Positions 28,092 to 36,908 of a DNA stretch of 64,000 nucleotides are shown here, in pieces. Each line of letters begins with the position of its first letter. Within the stretch, counting starts at the first letter, position 1. A program made the translations under genes and the position numbers. The notes beneath the pieces were generated by a model, which was given only the letters and a program-made list of their open reading frames with translations, made no database searches and was not told the origin of the DNA. This stretch comes from Paenibacillus sp. V4I7 (GTDB taxonomy: Bacteria > Bacillota > Bacilli > Paenibacillales > NBRC-103111): NCBI RefSeq assembly GCF_030817275.1, contig NZ_JAUSZD010000002.1, positions 1,302,001-1,366,000 of the forward strand, read 5' to 3'.

Positions 28092-28970
28092 ATGGTTTTC
28101 AGGCGTATGACGCTTGGAGGATTGGCGTTCAGTTGCATCAATGCATTGGTTCTGGGGTTAATTGTCGTTATGACCTTGTACCCGTTTCTTTATGTCGTGT
28201 CCGCTTCATTGAGCGAGCAATTGTACATTCAGCAGGGGAGAATCGGTATTATACCGATGGGATTCCAATTAGAGGCTTACAAAAGAGTGCTTGAGTTTCC
28301 GATGCTCGGAAGATCCTATTTGAATACGATCCTATATACGGCGCTTGGAACGGCAATAAGCCTGGTGTTAACGGTATGTGCCGCCTATCCGATGTCTAGG
28401 CGGGACTTGCCGGGCCGTAAATTAATGACCTCGATCGTGCTGATTCCGATGCTCTTCGGAGGCGGATTAATTCCCACCTTTCTCGTCGTGAATGCCCTCG
28501 GGATGCGGGATTCCATATGGGCCATCGTCATTCCGGCGGCGGTGACTTCTTTTTATGTATTTATCCAGCGAACATTTTTTGAGCAAATTCCTCTCGAGCT
28601 GGAGGACGCCGCCAAAATAGACGGGTGCTCGATGGTACAAACACTGTTCAAAATTATTTTGCCGTTGGCGCTTCCGTCTTTGGTGACGATTGGCTTATTC
28701 TATGCAGTTAACGAATGGAACAGCTTTTTCCCAGCTATGATTTATTTGAATGATGAGAAACTGTTTCCAGTGCAAATCCTGCTTCGGGCGATCGTGATTC
28801 AGAATCAGACGGATCAGGTTTTGGTTGATGTTTTTGACGACAAGAACCTGTTAAGCGAATCGATTAAGTATTCGACTTTGGTTGTAGCGACACTGCCCAT
28901 TCTTATTGTGTATCCTTTCATTCAAAAATACTTTGTCCAAGGGTCGATGATGGGATCTATTAAAGGTTAA
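28092..28970 (+). CDS. Carbohydrate ABC transporter permease, YtcP type
   Basis: The 292-residue second permease shows the family landmarks LYPFLYVVSASLSEQ, MLFGGGLIPTFLVVNALGM, the EAA-like DAAKIDGCSMVQTLFKIILPLALP, and the C-terminal VQGSMMGSIKG. GGAGGTAATGGT precedes the ATG. It forms the membrane channel together with the permease upstream. Confidence 0.93.
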   Translation: MVFRRMTLGGLAFSCINALVLGLIVVMTLYPFLYVVSASLSEQLYIQQGRIGIIPMGFQLEAYKRVLEFPMLGRSYLNTILYTALGTAISLVLTVCAAYPMSRRDLPGRKLMTSIVLIPMLFGGGLIPTFLVVNALGMRDSIWAIVIPAAVTSFYVFIQRTFFEQIPLELEDAAKIDGCSMVQTLFKIILPLALPSLVTIGLFYAVNEWNSFFPAMIYLNDEKLFPVQILLRAIVIQNQTDQVLVDVFDDKNLLSESIKYSTLVVATLPILIVYPFIQKYFVQGSMMGSIKG

Positions 28971-28996
28971 AACACAAATTTATAGGAGGCGTCTAC

Positions 28997-30592
28997 ATGA
29001 AAAAAGAAAGATGGATGAAAGGAATAACCGGCGTAATATTGATATCGGTTACATTGGTCGGATGCCAAACAGGCGGGCAAGAGAAGGCAGCAACGACTCC
29101 GGATGCCAAGGCAAGCGAGGCGAATAAGCCTGTTAATGCGAATGGAAAGATCCTGGATAAGCAGATCGAGGTTAGTGTCTATATGAGGCCGAGACCTGAA
29201 TCAGTGGAGTCCAATGAACTACTATGGATGAAGCCGATTTCCGAAAAAACCAACGTCAACTTCAAATGGCTGAAGGCACCTGCAGACGTCAACGATTACA
29301 TCGAAAAGTTCAATTTGACCCTGGCGGGCGGTACGCTGCCAGATCTTATGGAGGCACCACTGGATTTATTAAATAAAGGCGGGGAGAATGGCGTATTTGA
29401 ACCGTTGAACAAGCTGATCGAGCAGAATATGCCCAATTTTAAAAAGATTATCGAGCAAAATCCAGCGATCTTGAAGGATATCAAATCCGATGACGGAAAC
29501 ATTTACTTTTTCCCTCAGATCTCTGCCGTCAAAACGATCAATCTGCAAATCTTCCGTCAGGACTGGCTGGATAATCTCGGGTTGAAGGCACCGAAGACAA
29601 CCGAAGAAATGTACCAGATACTGAAGGCATTTAAAGAAAAAGACCCGAATGGAAATGGCAAGAATGATGAAATTCCTTTCACCACAAGAAGTAAAATCAA
29701 AGGATTGCTGCCATTCATTGAGCCATTTGGCGTATCGTTCGAAGAGGATTTTTATGTGGATAACGGTCAGGTGAAATACACGTTCACCGATGCCAAATTA
29801 AAGGATGCGCTTGAATATACAGCCAGGCTGTATAAGGAAGGCTTGATAGATAAGGAATATATAACGAATGATCAAAAGATCTGGGAGTCCAGATTCACGA
29901 ATGAAGTATCGGGTGCTACCTTTGATTCATTCCCACGACTCGAGGCTCTCGAGAAGCTGGTTGGCAAGGCCAATCCGAAGGTCAACTTAACTGGTTTGAC
30001 ACCGCTCCAAGGCCCATCAGGGATTGCTCCTTTTACCAAAAGTCAGCAAAACCTGATCAAGAACGGTTTTGGCATCAGCTCTAAATCGAAATTTAAAACC
30101 GAAATTGCCAAGATACAGGATTGGTTTTACAGCCCCGAAGGACAGCTGGCGATGAATTTCGGTAAGCTCGGCGAAACGTATACGATGGAAAATAATGAAC
30201 CGAAATACACGGATCTCGTGATGAAGGATAAAAATAATGCACCTCTGATCAAAATGTATGAGCTTGGACACCGGGAGTTTGCTTATCAATGGGACATTCG
30301 TTACGAGAACGCAATGGTTTCACCTAAGCTGGCTCAGATACGTGATTCGATTACGCCTTTTATTAAACCCAAGTATCCGGTTGCCTTGTCCTTCAAGCAG
30401 CAGGAGCGTGATGTTCTTAACTCCAAATTTACAGAGATTACGACTTATAAAGACGAGATGATGAACAAGTTCATTATTGGCTCGGAGCCGATCAGCAAGT
30501 TTGACGATTATGTCAAACAGATTGATAAAATGGGTATAGATGCAGTCTTGAAAATCCAACAAGCCTCTTATGATCGATACCTGAAACGATAA
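28997..30592 (+). CDS. Sugar-binding lipoprotein of the ABC importer
   Basis: This 531-residue binding protein has a lipoprotein signal peptide with lipobox LVGC (Cys23) and a flexible Ala/Thr/Lys-rich linker. Recognisable parts are RQDWLDNLGLKAPKTTEEMY, the DPNGNGKNDEIP calcium-loop-like segment and DDYVKQIDKMGIDAVLKIQQ at the end, typical of the long LplA/YtcQ group. ATAGGAGGCG precedes the ATG. It is encoded directly between the permeases and the GH43 gene. Confidence 0.92.
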   Translation: MKKERWMKGITGVILISVTLVGCQTGGQEKAATTPDAKASEANKPVNANGKILDKQIEVSVYMRPRPESVESNELLWMKPISEKTNVNFKWLKAPADVNDYIEKFNLTLAGGTLPDLMEAPLDLLNKGGENGVFEPLNKLIEQNMPNFKKIIEQNPAILKDIKSDDGNIYFFPQISAVKTINLQIFRQDWLDNLGLKAPKTTEEMYQILKAFKEKDPNGNGKNDEIPFTTRSKIKGLLPFIEPFGVSFEEDFYVDNGQVKYTFTDAKLKDALEYTARLYKEGLIDKEYITNDQKIWESRFTNEVSGATFDSFPRLEALEKLVGKANPKVNLTGLTPLQGPSGIAPFTKSQQNLIKNGFGISSKSKFKTEIAKIQDWFYSPEGQLAMNFGKLGETYTMENNEPKYTDLVMKDKNNAPLIKMYELGHREFAYQWDIRYENAMVSPKLAQIRDSITPFIKPKYPVALSFKQQERDVLNSKFTEITTYKDEMMNKFIIGSEPISKFDDYVKQIDKMGIDAVLKIQQASYDRYLKR

Positions 30593-30618
30593 AAGCAGAA
30601 AGCGGTGACGATCAGAAG

Positions 30619-32223
30619 ATGGTTGAGCATATCGTTCATTCCGTTCCCAATCCAGTGCTTCCAGGGGATCATCCAGATCCCTCGGTTGTTCGGGTGGGTG
30701 AAGATTATTATGTTGTTACCTCTACCTTTCAGTATTTTCCCGGCGTCATGGTGCACCATTCCCGTGATCTGATACATTGGCGCCCCATTGGTCACGTCAT
30801 TACTCGACGCAGCCAAATTGACTTGACCGGGGTACCGGATTCACATGGCGTATTCGCGCCCGATATTTCGTATGCTGACGGGAAGTTTTGGGTGGTCGTT
30901 CCTTTCTTTCACGGACAGCCGCGTTGCACAAACCTGCTGTTCACAGCAGAGCGCCCGGAAGGGCCTTATTCCGAAGGCGTGGTACTAAATCATCACTTTA
31001 TTGACCCATCCATATTCCACGACGATGACGGTCATCGTTACCTTGCCTTTGGCGGGGGTTGGCTGCAGGAGCTTCATCCCGATGGGTCTAGGCTTTTTGG
31101 AGATGCCAAGCAGGTGTGGCCGGGGACTGGAGGCAACAACCCTGAAGGTCCGCATATCGTCAAGCGCCATGGCTATTACTATCTGATGCTGGCTGAGGGA
31201 GGGACGCGCTTTGGACACATGGAAACATTGGCCCGCAGCTGTTCGATTTGGGGACCCTATGAGCCATGCCCACACAATCCAGTGCTAACACAGACGGACC
31301 CTAACAAGCCTCTGCAGAAGGCAGGCCACGGTAAGCTGGTGGAAGATACGAAAGGGAATTGGTGGATGCTGCACCTTGGAGGACGTCCGTTGACTCCAAA
31401 TGGCAGTACTCCTTTAGGGCGTGAGACTTTCCTTGAATCGGTTCGTTGGACAAACGATGGCTGGTTTGAGGTTGGAGACGGGGGAAGCCCGCAGGAGCAT
31501 GTGCATGTGCCGCTCGAAAGTGGGCAGGAACCCATCTTGGTTGAGGCCGAAACAGACCGTTTCGACGAACCAGAGTTGTCTCCTGTTTGGGAGTGGGTGC
31601 GTCACCCATTGGAAGGAAGCTATACGTTAACGGGAAACGGGCTTGAGCTGGAATGCTCACCTTACCCGTTATATGTCCCCGGGTCGACCCTTCTCCTGAC
31701 TCGCCGATGGGAGCATTTCTGTTTTGAGGCGCACACACAGCTTTCTTTTGTACCCCAGTCGTTGGGCGACGAAGCAGGGCTGGTCCTGTACCGTGACATG
31801 GATGCCATGCTGCTTGTTAGTGTCCGTTATGGGATCGGTCAAACCGCAGGACAAAAGTTTGATGCCGCCAGGTTGCACGAGAAGCAGGAGGATGATGGAC
31901 TCTATCTACAGATTGATCGCTCGGAGAAATGCTATCGACATATGCTGTATCGGGAGAAGCTTGATATGGAACCGGGAGCGGACTTGTGGCTGAGAACCCA
32001 GCTTGATGCAGAGAGTCAGCAGTTCACTTTCGCCATATCGGTTGAAGGCGTGGAGTATAGGGAGCTGGAATTGTCCGTTTCAGCGGAATTTCTGTATCCG
32101 GAGCATTTTGCCAGATTCAATTGTTTCACGGCTCCCCGTGTAGGCATCTTTGCTCGTGGTGTATTGTATCAGCAGCATGGTAAGGTGTTGTTTAAACAAT
32201 TTACGTATCGCGGAAATTCGTAG
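30619..32223 (+). CDS. Glycoside hydrolase family 43, beta-xylosidase/arabinofuranosidase type
   Basis: This 534-residue cytoplasmic enzyme has an N-terminal five-bladed beta-propeller. DHPDPSVVRVGEDYYVVTST carries the general-base Asp, FIDPSIFHDDDG the pKa-modulating Asp, and NNPEGPHIVK the general-acid Glu. A C-terminal beta-sandwich (GH43_C2-like, from about 320) follows, as in beta-xylosidases of subfamilies 11/12. There is no signal peptide, so it hydrolyses oligosaccharides brought in by the importer encoded immediately upstream, 26 bp away. The ribosome site is weak, which may mean translation coupled to the binding-protein gene. The exact linkage cannot be told from sequence. Confidence 0.9.
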   Translation: MVEHIVHSVPNPVLPGDHPDPSVVRVGEDYYVVTSTFQYFPGVMVHHSRDLIHWRPIGHVITRRSQIDLTGVPDSHGVFAPDISYADGKFWVVVPFFHGQPRCTNLLFTAERPEGPYSEGVVLNHHFIDPSIFHDDDGHRYLAFGGGWLQELHPDGSRLFGDAKQVWPGTGGNNPEGPHIVKRHGYYYLMLAEGGTRFGHMETLARSCSIWGPYEPCPHNPVLTQTDPNKPLQKAGHGKLVEDTKGNWWMLHLGGRPLTPNGSTPLGRETFLESVRWTNDGWFEVGDGGSPQEHVHVPLESGQEPILVEAETDRFDEPELSPVWEWVRHPLEGSYTLTGNGLELECSPYPLYVPGSTLLLTRRWEHFCFEAHTQLSFVPQSLGDEAGLVLYRDMDAMLLVSVRYGIGQTAGQKFDAARLHEKQEDDGLYLQIDRSEKCYRHMLYREKLDMEPGADLWLRTQLDAESQQFTFAISVEGVEYRELELSVSAEFLYPEHFARFNCFTAPRVGIFARGVLYQQHGKVLFKQFTYRGNS

Positions 32224-32302
32224 TGTAATTGGTTTGTAATTCGTCTAACAGGAAAGAACGGGAGGTTGCATTTTTGCTGAAGCTCCTTTAGTAAGAATAA
32301 GG

Positions 32303-32336
32303 AAGCCGGATCCAATTAAGGATTCGGCTTTTTGCT
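32303..32336 (+). terminator. Terminator after GH43
   Basis: AAGCCGGATCC pairs with GGATTCGGCTT with one G-T pair, followed by TTTGC. Confidence 0.8.
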
Positions 32337-32405
32337 TGTATTTTTCGAGTATTGCCCCCCTAGCCCGATTGCAGAATGTGTTCTACAGGGAGTTTGTTAT
32401 TTAAA

Positions 32406-32472
32406 AAGTCGTAAAAGCGTTAGTCAAGTAGTCGCCATAGTGTTAGTCACCCTGAATGCATTGAAATAAAAT
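32406..32472 (+). promoter_or_regulatory. Activator-type promoter with two 23-bp-phased direct repeats (GH1)
   Basis: Box 1 AAGTCGTAAAAGCGTTAGT (32406) and box 2 TAGTCGCCATAGTGTTAGT (32429) are direct repeats 23 bp apart. The second ends 19 bases before TAAAAT (32467-32472), a plausible -10, and there is no -35. The same layout precedes 34946, 42645 and 44694. It is probably bound by the response regulator encoded at 40928. Confidence 0.7.
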
Positions 32473-32522
32473 GAAGAGTGAGTTCGATACTTTCTTACTT
32501 AAATAAAGGAGGAATTTCAGTC

Positions 32523-33809
32523 ATGGCACTTCACTTTCCCGTTGGATTCTTATGGGGAGCATCCACAGCTGCGCATCAGGTAGAAGGCAATAATACCAAT
32601 TCCGATTTTTGGCTGATGGAACATCTGGAGGGTTCCACGTTCAAGGAGCCATCAGGCAGCGCCGTAGACCATTATCGCCTCTATAGGGAAGATATTGCTC
32701 GTTTATCTGAATTGGGCTTGAATACCTATAGGTTCTCCATCGAGTGGGCCCGGATTGAACCGGAAGAGGGGCTTATTGACGAAGCAGCCATCGATCATTA
32801 TCGAGATGTGCTGAATGCTTGCAAAGAATGTAACGTAACGCCTGTCGTGACGCTGCATCATTTCTCATCGCCGCAATGGCTCATTCGCGCGGGCGGCTGG
32901 GAATCTGAGGAGACGCCTGCGCGATTCGCCCGTTACTGCGCTCATGTCATGCGTGAATTGGGTGAGCTGATTCCTTATGTTTGTACGATAAATGAGGCGA
33001 ACATAGCAATTGGAATCGCTAAAATCATGAAGCGGTACCAATCGGGGGCCCCTGGTGCGCAAGTCGGAATGAATATGGAAAAGATGGATCAAATGCAAAC
33101 TTACTATGCGGAATTGAGCAAGGCATTCGGGCTTCCTCCTAGCGAAATAAATACCTTCCTGGCTCCACGTACGGAAAATGGAATCGAAATCATCTTCAGC
33201 GCGCATGTGGAAGCCAGGGCTGCAATCCGGCGAGCGAGCCCGCATACTCAAATCGGGTTGACCTTGTCTCTATACGACATTCAAAGTATCCCGGGCGGGG
33301 AGGACCACGCAGCTCATGCCCTTCAAGAGGAGTTCCTTCAATTCATTCCCTATTTGAAGGACGATGATTTCTTCGGCTTGCAAAATTATACACGTGCGGT
33401 ATATGGGCCTGACGGTATTATGCCTGTTTCGGCCGATGCCGAGAAGACTCAGATGGGGAACGAGTTTTATCCAGAGGGGATGGAGGCTGTCATCCGATAC
33501 GTTTCGAAGCATCTGAATATACCGATTCTCATCACGGAGAACGGTGTGGGAACAGACAATGATGAACGCCGCATTGCCTGTATTGATCGGGCCTTGAAGG
33601 GTGTGCATGCTTGTATCGCTGATGGTATTCCCGTCAATGGATACATGCATTGGTCGCTGTTGGATAACTTTGAATGGCAGCTCGGTTTTTCAAAGACATT
33701 CGGTCTTATTGCAGTGGATCGATCGACAATGAAGCGGACTTCGAAGCCCAGCGCTATTCATTTTGGGGAAATCGCGAACAAGAATGAGTTGAGTTTAATG
33801 GCATATTGA
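32523..33809 (+). CDS. Glycoside hydrolase family 1, divergent beta-glycosidase
   Basis: This is a 428-residue cytoplasmic TIM-barrel glycosidase. FLWGASTAAHQVEGNN at the start, the nucleophile Glu339 in LITENGVG, and WSLLDNFEWQLGFSKTFGL place it in GH1. The acid/base Glu158 sits in TINEANI, where nearly all GH1 enzymes have NEP, and the usual YHW motif is replaced by LHHFSSPQW, so it belongs to a divergent GH1 branch whose substrate I cannot name. I chose the ATG at 32523, preceded by AAAGGAGGAATTTC. It is the first gene of the 32-47 kb regulon and carries its own activator-type promoter. Confidence 0.88.
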   Translation: MALHFPVGFLWGASTAAHQVEGNNTNSDFWLMEHLEGSTFKEPSGSAVDHYRLYREDIARLSELGLNTYRFSIEWARIEPEEGLIDEAAIDHYRDVLNACKECNVTPVVTLHHFSSPQWLIRAGGWESEETPARFARYCAHVMRELGELIPYVCTINEANIAIGIAKIMKRYQSGAPGAQVGMNMEKMDQMQTYYAELSKAFGLPPSEINTFLAPRTENGIEIIFSAHVEARAAIRRASPHTQIGLTLSLYDIQSIPGGEDHAAHALQEEFLQFIPYLKDDDFFGLQNYTRAVYGPDGIMPVSADAEKTQMGNEFYPEGMEAVIRYVSKHLNIPILITENGVGTDNDERRIACIDRALKGVHACIADGIPVNGYMHWSLLDNFEWQLGFSKTFGLIAVDRSTMKRTSKPSAIHFGEIANKNELSLMAY

Positions 33810-33844
33810 AGCAAGTTAACGAAGAGCCGACGGGTGAAAAAATA

Positions 33845-33887
33845 AAGTCTTGAAAGTGCTATTACGAATGTCATCTAAACGGAGTCC
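33845..33887 (+). promoter_or_regulatory. Degenerate copy of the phased direct-repeat site (SDR)
   Basis: AAGTCTTGAAAGTGCTATT resembles the box well. The half-site 23 bp later keeps GTC and a TAAACGG but has lost the GTTAGT end. It lies about 70 bases upstream of the dehydrogenase ATG. It may be a weak site or one that is decaying. Confidence 0.3.
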
Positions 33888-33958
33888 GCTTCATGAGCTG
33901 ATGATGATCATTAGTACGAATGAAGCCAAACGATTATAAGGAAGAAGGGGATGTAAGG

Positions 33959-34714
33959 ATGAAATTGCACAATAAAGTGGCGATCGTTACGGGGGCCGCA
34001 TCCGGTGTTGGCAAAGCCATTGCAGAGCTATATGCGAAGGAAGGCGCCAAGGTTGTGGTTGCGGATATTAACAATGACACCATCTCAGCAGTTGTCGACG
34101 GGATAAACCAAGCCGGTGGAACAGCTATCGGCTTGGTTGCCAACGTCATGAAGGAAGAAGACATCCAAGCGATGGTGGACAAAGCTGCGGATGAATTCGG
34201 AAGCGTAGACATTCTCGTGAATAATGCCGGCATCATGGACGGCTTCCGCCTGATCGAGACCGTTCAGGATGACCTCTGGGAACGGGTTCTCACTGTCAAT
34301 CTGACCGGACCTATGCGTGCCATTCGCAAGGCGATTCCTTATATGCTTGAGAAAGGTGCGGGCGTGATCATCAATATCGCTTCGGCGGCGGGTATAACCG
34401 GCGGTAAAGGCGGCGTCGCTTATACGTCTGCCAAGCATGGCCTTGTTGGTTTAACCAAAAATGTTGGTTATATGTATGCCAAGTCCGGTATTCGGTGCAA
34501 CGCTATTGCGCCCGGGGGGGTTCGGACCAATATTGCTCTAAGCAATATCGATATGGCCGGGATGCAGACCTACAGGGAAGGCGCGGGAACACAGCGGTGT
34601 GAGCCGGTCGACCCTATGGAGATTGCAACCGTCGCCCTCTTCCTTGCATCCGACGATTCCCGTTTTGTAAATGCCACTGTCGTCGCAGCCGACGGGGGCT
34701 GGACAGCGTATTAA
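33959..34714 (+). CDS. SDR family oxidoreductase
   Basis: This 251-residue classical short-chain dehydrogenase has the cofactor motif TGAASGVGKA near residues 12-21, an ADINN acidic residue after beta-2 suggesting NAD preference, VNNAGIM, the catalytic Ser in IASAAG and YTSAK as Tyr-x-x-x-Lys. The end VVAADGGWTAY is typical. I chose the ATG at 33959, eight bases after GAAGAAGGGG. The longer frame from 33920 has no ribosome site. Located between GH1 and the importer, it probably oxidises or reduces a sugar or an aglycone released by the locus enzymes. Confidence 0.88.
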   Translation: MKLHNKVAIVTGAASGVGKAIAELYAKEGAKVVVADINNDTISAVVDGINQAGGTAIGLVANVMKEEDIQAMVDKAADEFGSVDILVNNAGIMDGFRLIETVQDDLWERVLTVNLTGPMRAIRKAIPYMLEKGAGVIINIASAAGITGGKGGVAYTSAKHGLVGLTKNVGYMYAKSGIRCNAIAPGGVRTNIALSNIDMAGMQTYREGAGTQRCEPVDPMEIATVALFLASDDSRFVNATVVAADGGWTAY

Positions 34715-34756
34715 CGGAGCAAGGGCCGGTCGGGTGATCATAGCCCTGAAAAAATG

Positions 34757-34789
34757 AAAATCCACAACCTTATCCGGTTGTGGATTTTT
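34757..34789 (+). terminator. Strong terminator after the SDR gene
   Basis: AAAATCCACAACC pairs with GGTTGTGGATTTTT around a TTATCC loop. It separates the dehydrogenase from the importer unit. Confidence 0.9.
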
Positions 34790-34832
34790 CCCATACAAAA
34801 TAACCAGGAGATTGGGGGGTTATATTCACGAA

Positions 34833-34900
34833 AAGTCGTCAAACCGTTATTGAAAAAGTCGTCATACTGTTAGTTGGCCGTGGTGCCTATCCCTTATGAT
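34833..34900 (+). promoter_or_regulatory. Activator-type promoter with two 23-bp-phased direct repeats (importer)
   Basis: Boxes AAGTCGTCAAACCGTTATT (34833) and AAGTCGTCATACTGTTAGT (34856) are 23 bp apart. TATGAT follows 20 bases after the second box at 34895-34900. The -10 position rules out the upstream TTG at 34874 as the permease start. Confidence 0.75.
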
Positions 34901-34945
34901 AAAGCTAAGGCTATTAAGTATAAAACAAAAGGAAGTGATCTTCAT

Positions 34946-35911
34946 ATGGAACAAGCCGCAACGGCTGCTGGTCTGCAGACTGGGCTGAAAGTAAAGAAAA
35001 AGAAGAACCAATACCGGAAATATTCGCCACTTCTGATCATGATGGTACCGGGTCTTCTTTACCTGTTATTCAATAACTATCTTCCGATGATGGGGATCGC
35101 TATCGCTTTCAAGAAAGTGAATTTCGCTAAAGGCTTTCTGAAAAGCGAATGGATCGGATTCGACAATTTCGAATACCTCTTCAAAACTTCGGATGCGTTT
35201 ATCATTACGCGGAATACGATTCTGTATAATGTCTTTTTCATTGCGTTAGGAACGATTCTAGCTCTAGCTTGTGCGATTTTGCTAAACGAGATTAAGAACA
35301 AGATGTTATCCAAATTTTATCAAAGCGTTATCACACTGCCGCATCTGATTTCCATGGTTATCGTCAGCTACCTGGTCTTCGCCTTGATGAGTGCGGAGAC
35401 TGGGTTCATGAACAAAACGGTGCTCCCCTGGTTCGGCATCGAAGAGGGAATTTCGTGGTACAGCGAAGAGAAGTATTGGCCCGTGATCCTGACGGTGGTG
35501 CACTTCTGGAAGGGTGTCGGTTATTCCAGCATTGTGTTCTTCGCCGCACTGCTCGGCATTGACGAAGAGTACTATGAAGCGGCGAAACTCGACGGTGCGA
35601 GCCGCTTGCAGCAGATCCGCCACATTACTTTACCGATTCTGTCACCGGTTATTATTATGCTGACGCTGCTCAGTGTCGGACGTATCTTCTATTCCGACTT
35701 CGGCTTGTTCTACCAGGTTCCCATGAACGCTGGGGCATTATTCAACACGACGGCCACGATCGATACTTACGTATTCAGGGGACTGATGGGCTCCGGCGAC
35801 ATCGGCATGTCCACTGCGGCGGGGGTCTATCAATCTATCGTCGGATTCTTACTCGTCATGTTTGCGAACTTTATGGTACGACTATACAACAAAGAAAACG
35901 CATTGTTCTAA
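34946..35911 (+). CDS. Sugar ABC transporter permease, LplB type
   Basis: This is a permease of about 321 residues with a lysine-rich N-terminal tail, helix 1 at YSPLLIMMVPGLLYLLF, the segment YLPMMGIAIAFKKVNFAKGF, and an EAA loop YEAAKLDGASRLQQIRHITLP. The ATG at 34946 follows AAAGGAAGTGATC and lies downstream of the predicted transcription start. It belongs to the importer of the glucuronidase locus. The matching binding protein is encoded 7 kb away at 42645 under an identical promoter element, so the transporter is split over two transcription units. Confidence 0.92.
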   Translation: MEQAATAAGLQTGLKVKKKKNQYRKYSPLLIMMVPGLLYLLFNNYLPMMGIAIAFKKVNFAKGFLKSEWIGFDNFEYLFKTSDAFIITRNTILYNVFFIALGTILALACAILLNEIKNKMLSKFYQSVITLPHLISMVIVSYLVFALMSAETGFMNKTVLPWFGIEEGISWYSEEKYWPVILTVVHFWKGVGYSSIVFFAALLGIDEEYYEAAKLDGASRLQQIRHITLPILSPVIIMLTLLSVGRIFYSDFGLFYQVPMNAGALFNTTATIDTYVFRGLMGSGDIGMSTAAGVYQSIVGFLLVMFANFMVRLYNKENALF

Positions 35912-35925
35912 GGAGGCGGCCACCC

Positions 35926-36810
35926 ATGAAAAATGAAAGTAGAGGTTTAACCTGGTTTAGCCATATCATGATGATATTGTTCTCCGCAGCATGTATCATT
36001 CCTTTCATTCTGCTTATAACAGCATCGCTCACGGATCAGAATGAAATTATAGCCAGCGGATATTCCTTCTTTCCCAAGACGTTCAGCACAGCGGCTTACA
36101 CGTATCTGTTAGAAAGAGGATCGGATATTGCACGTGCTTACGGGATCACGATTTTCGTAACGATCGTCGGAACGTTCATTGGCGTGTCCATAATGGTGCT
36201 TCTGGCCTACCCGCTCTCCAGGAGTGTAACACCGCACCGCAATCTGATTATGTTTATTGTCTTCTTTACCCTGTTGTTCCATGGAGGTCTTGTGCCTTCC
36301 TACCTGGTGTACACGCAGCTCTTCCACATCAAGAACAGCATTTGGGCGCTGATCGTCCCGGGGCTGCTCATGAACGGATTTTACGTCATGCTGATGCGGA
36401 CCTTCTTCCAGACCACGATTCCCCCCGCCTTGATTGAATCAGCACAGCTGGACGGAGCAGGCGAATACCGCACTTTATGGACCGTCGTGCTTCCACTTTC
36501 GACACCTATTCTGGCAACGATTGGTTTGTTCGAGTCCATCATGTATTGGAATGACTGGCAGCTAGGTATGATCTATATTACAGACCCCAAATACTTCAGT
36601 ATCCAGAATCTGCTGAACCGAATCATGCAGGACATACAGTTTATCAATATCAATATGAGTAGTAATGCTAGTAATGCAATGGAGCAAATGCCATCAGATT
36701 CGGTCAAGATGGCCATGGCGGTGATCGGGGTTCTGCCGATTCTGCTTGCGTACCCGTTCTTCCAGAAGTATTTTATCAAAGGCATTATGATAGGCGCTGT
36801 GAAAGGGTAG
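35926..36810 (+). CDS. Carbohydrate ABC transporter permease, YtcP type
   Basis: The 294-residue second permease has family landmarks IPFILLITASLTDQNE, FTLLFHGGLVPSYLVYTQLFHI, the EAA-like ESAQLDGAGEYRTLWTVVLPLSTP, and FIKGIMIGAVKG at the end. AAGGAGGCGGCC precedes the ATG only 15 bases after the first permease stop. Confidence 0.93.
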   Translation: MKNESRGLTWFSHIMMILFSAACIIPFILLITASLTDQNEIIASGYSFFPKTFSTAAYTYLLERGSDIARAYGITIFVTIVGTFIGVSIMVLLAYPLSRSVTPHRNLIMFIVFFTLLFHGGLVPSYLVYTQLFHIKNSIWALIVPGLLMNGFYVMLMRTFFQTTIPPALIESAQLDGAGEYRTLWTVVLPLSTPILATIGLFESIMYWNDWQLGMIYITDPKYFSIQNLLNRIMQDIQFININMSSNASNAMEQMPSDSVKMAMAVIGVLPILLAYPFFQKYFIKGIMIGAVKG

Positions 36811-36908
36811 CCGAGAAACAGTAGAAATCACCCAATATCAGGGACTCAAACTCCAATCAGATGTCCGATGAAAATAAATTTTTAGACTGAAAAACAAGGA
36901 GGTATACT

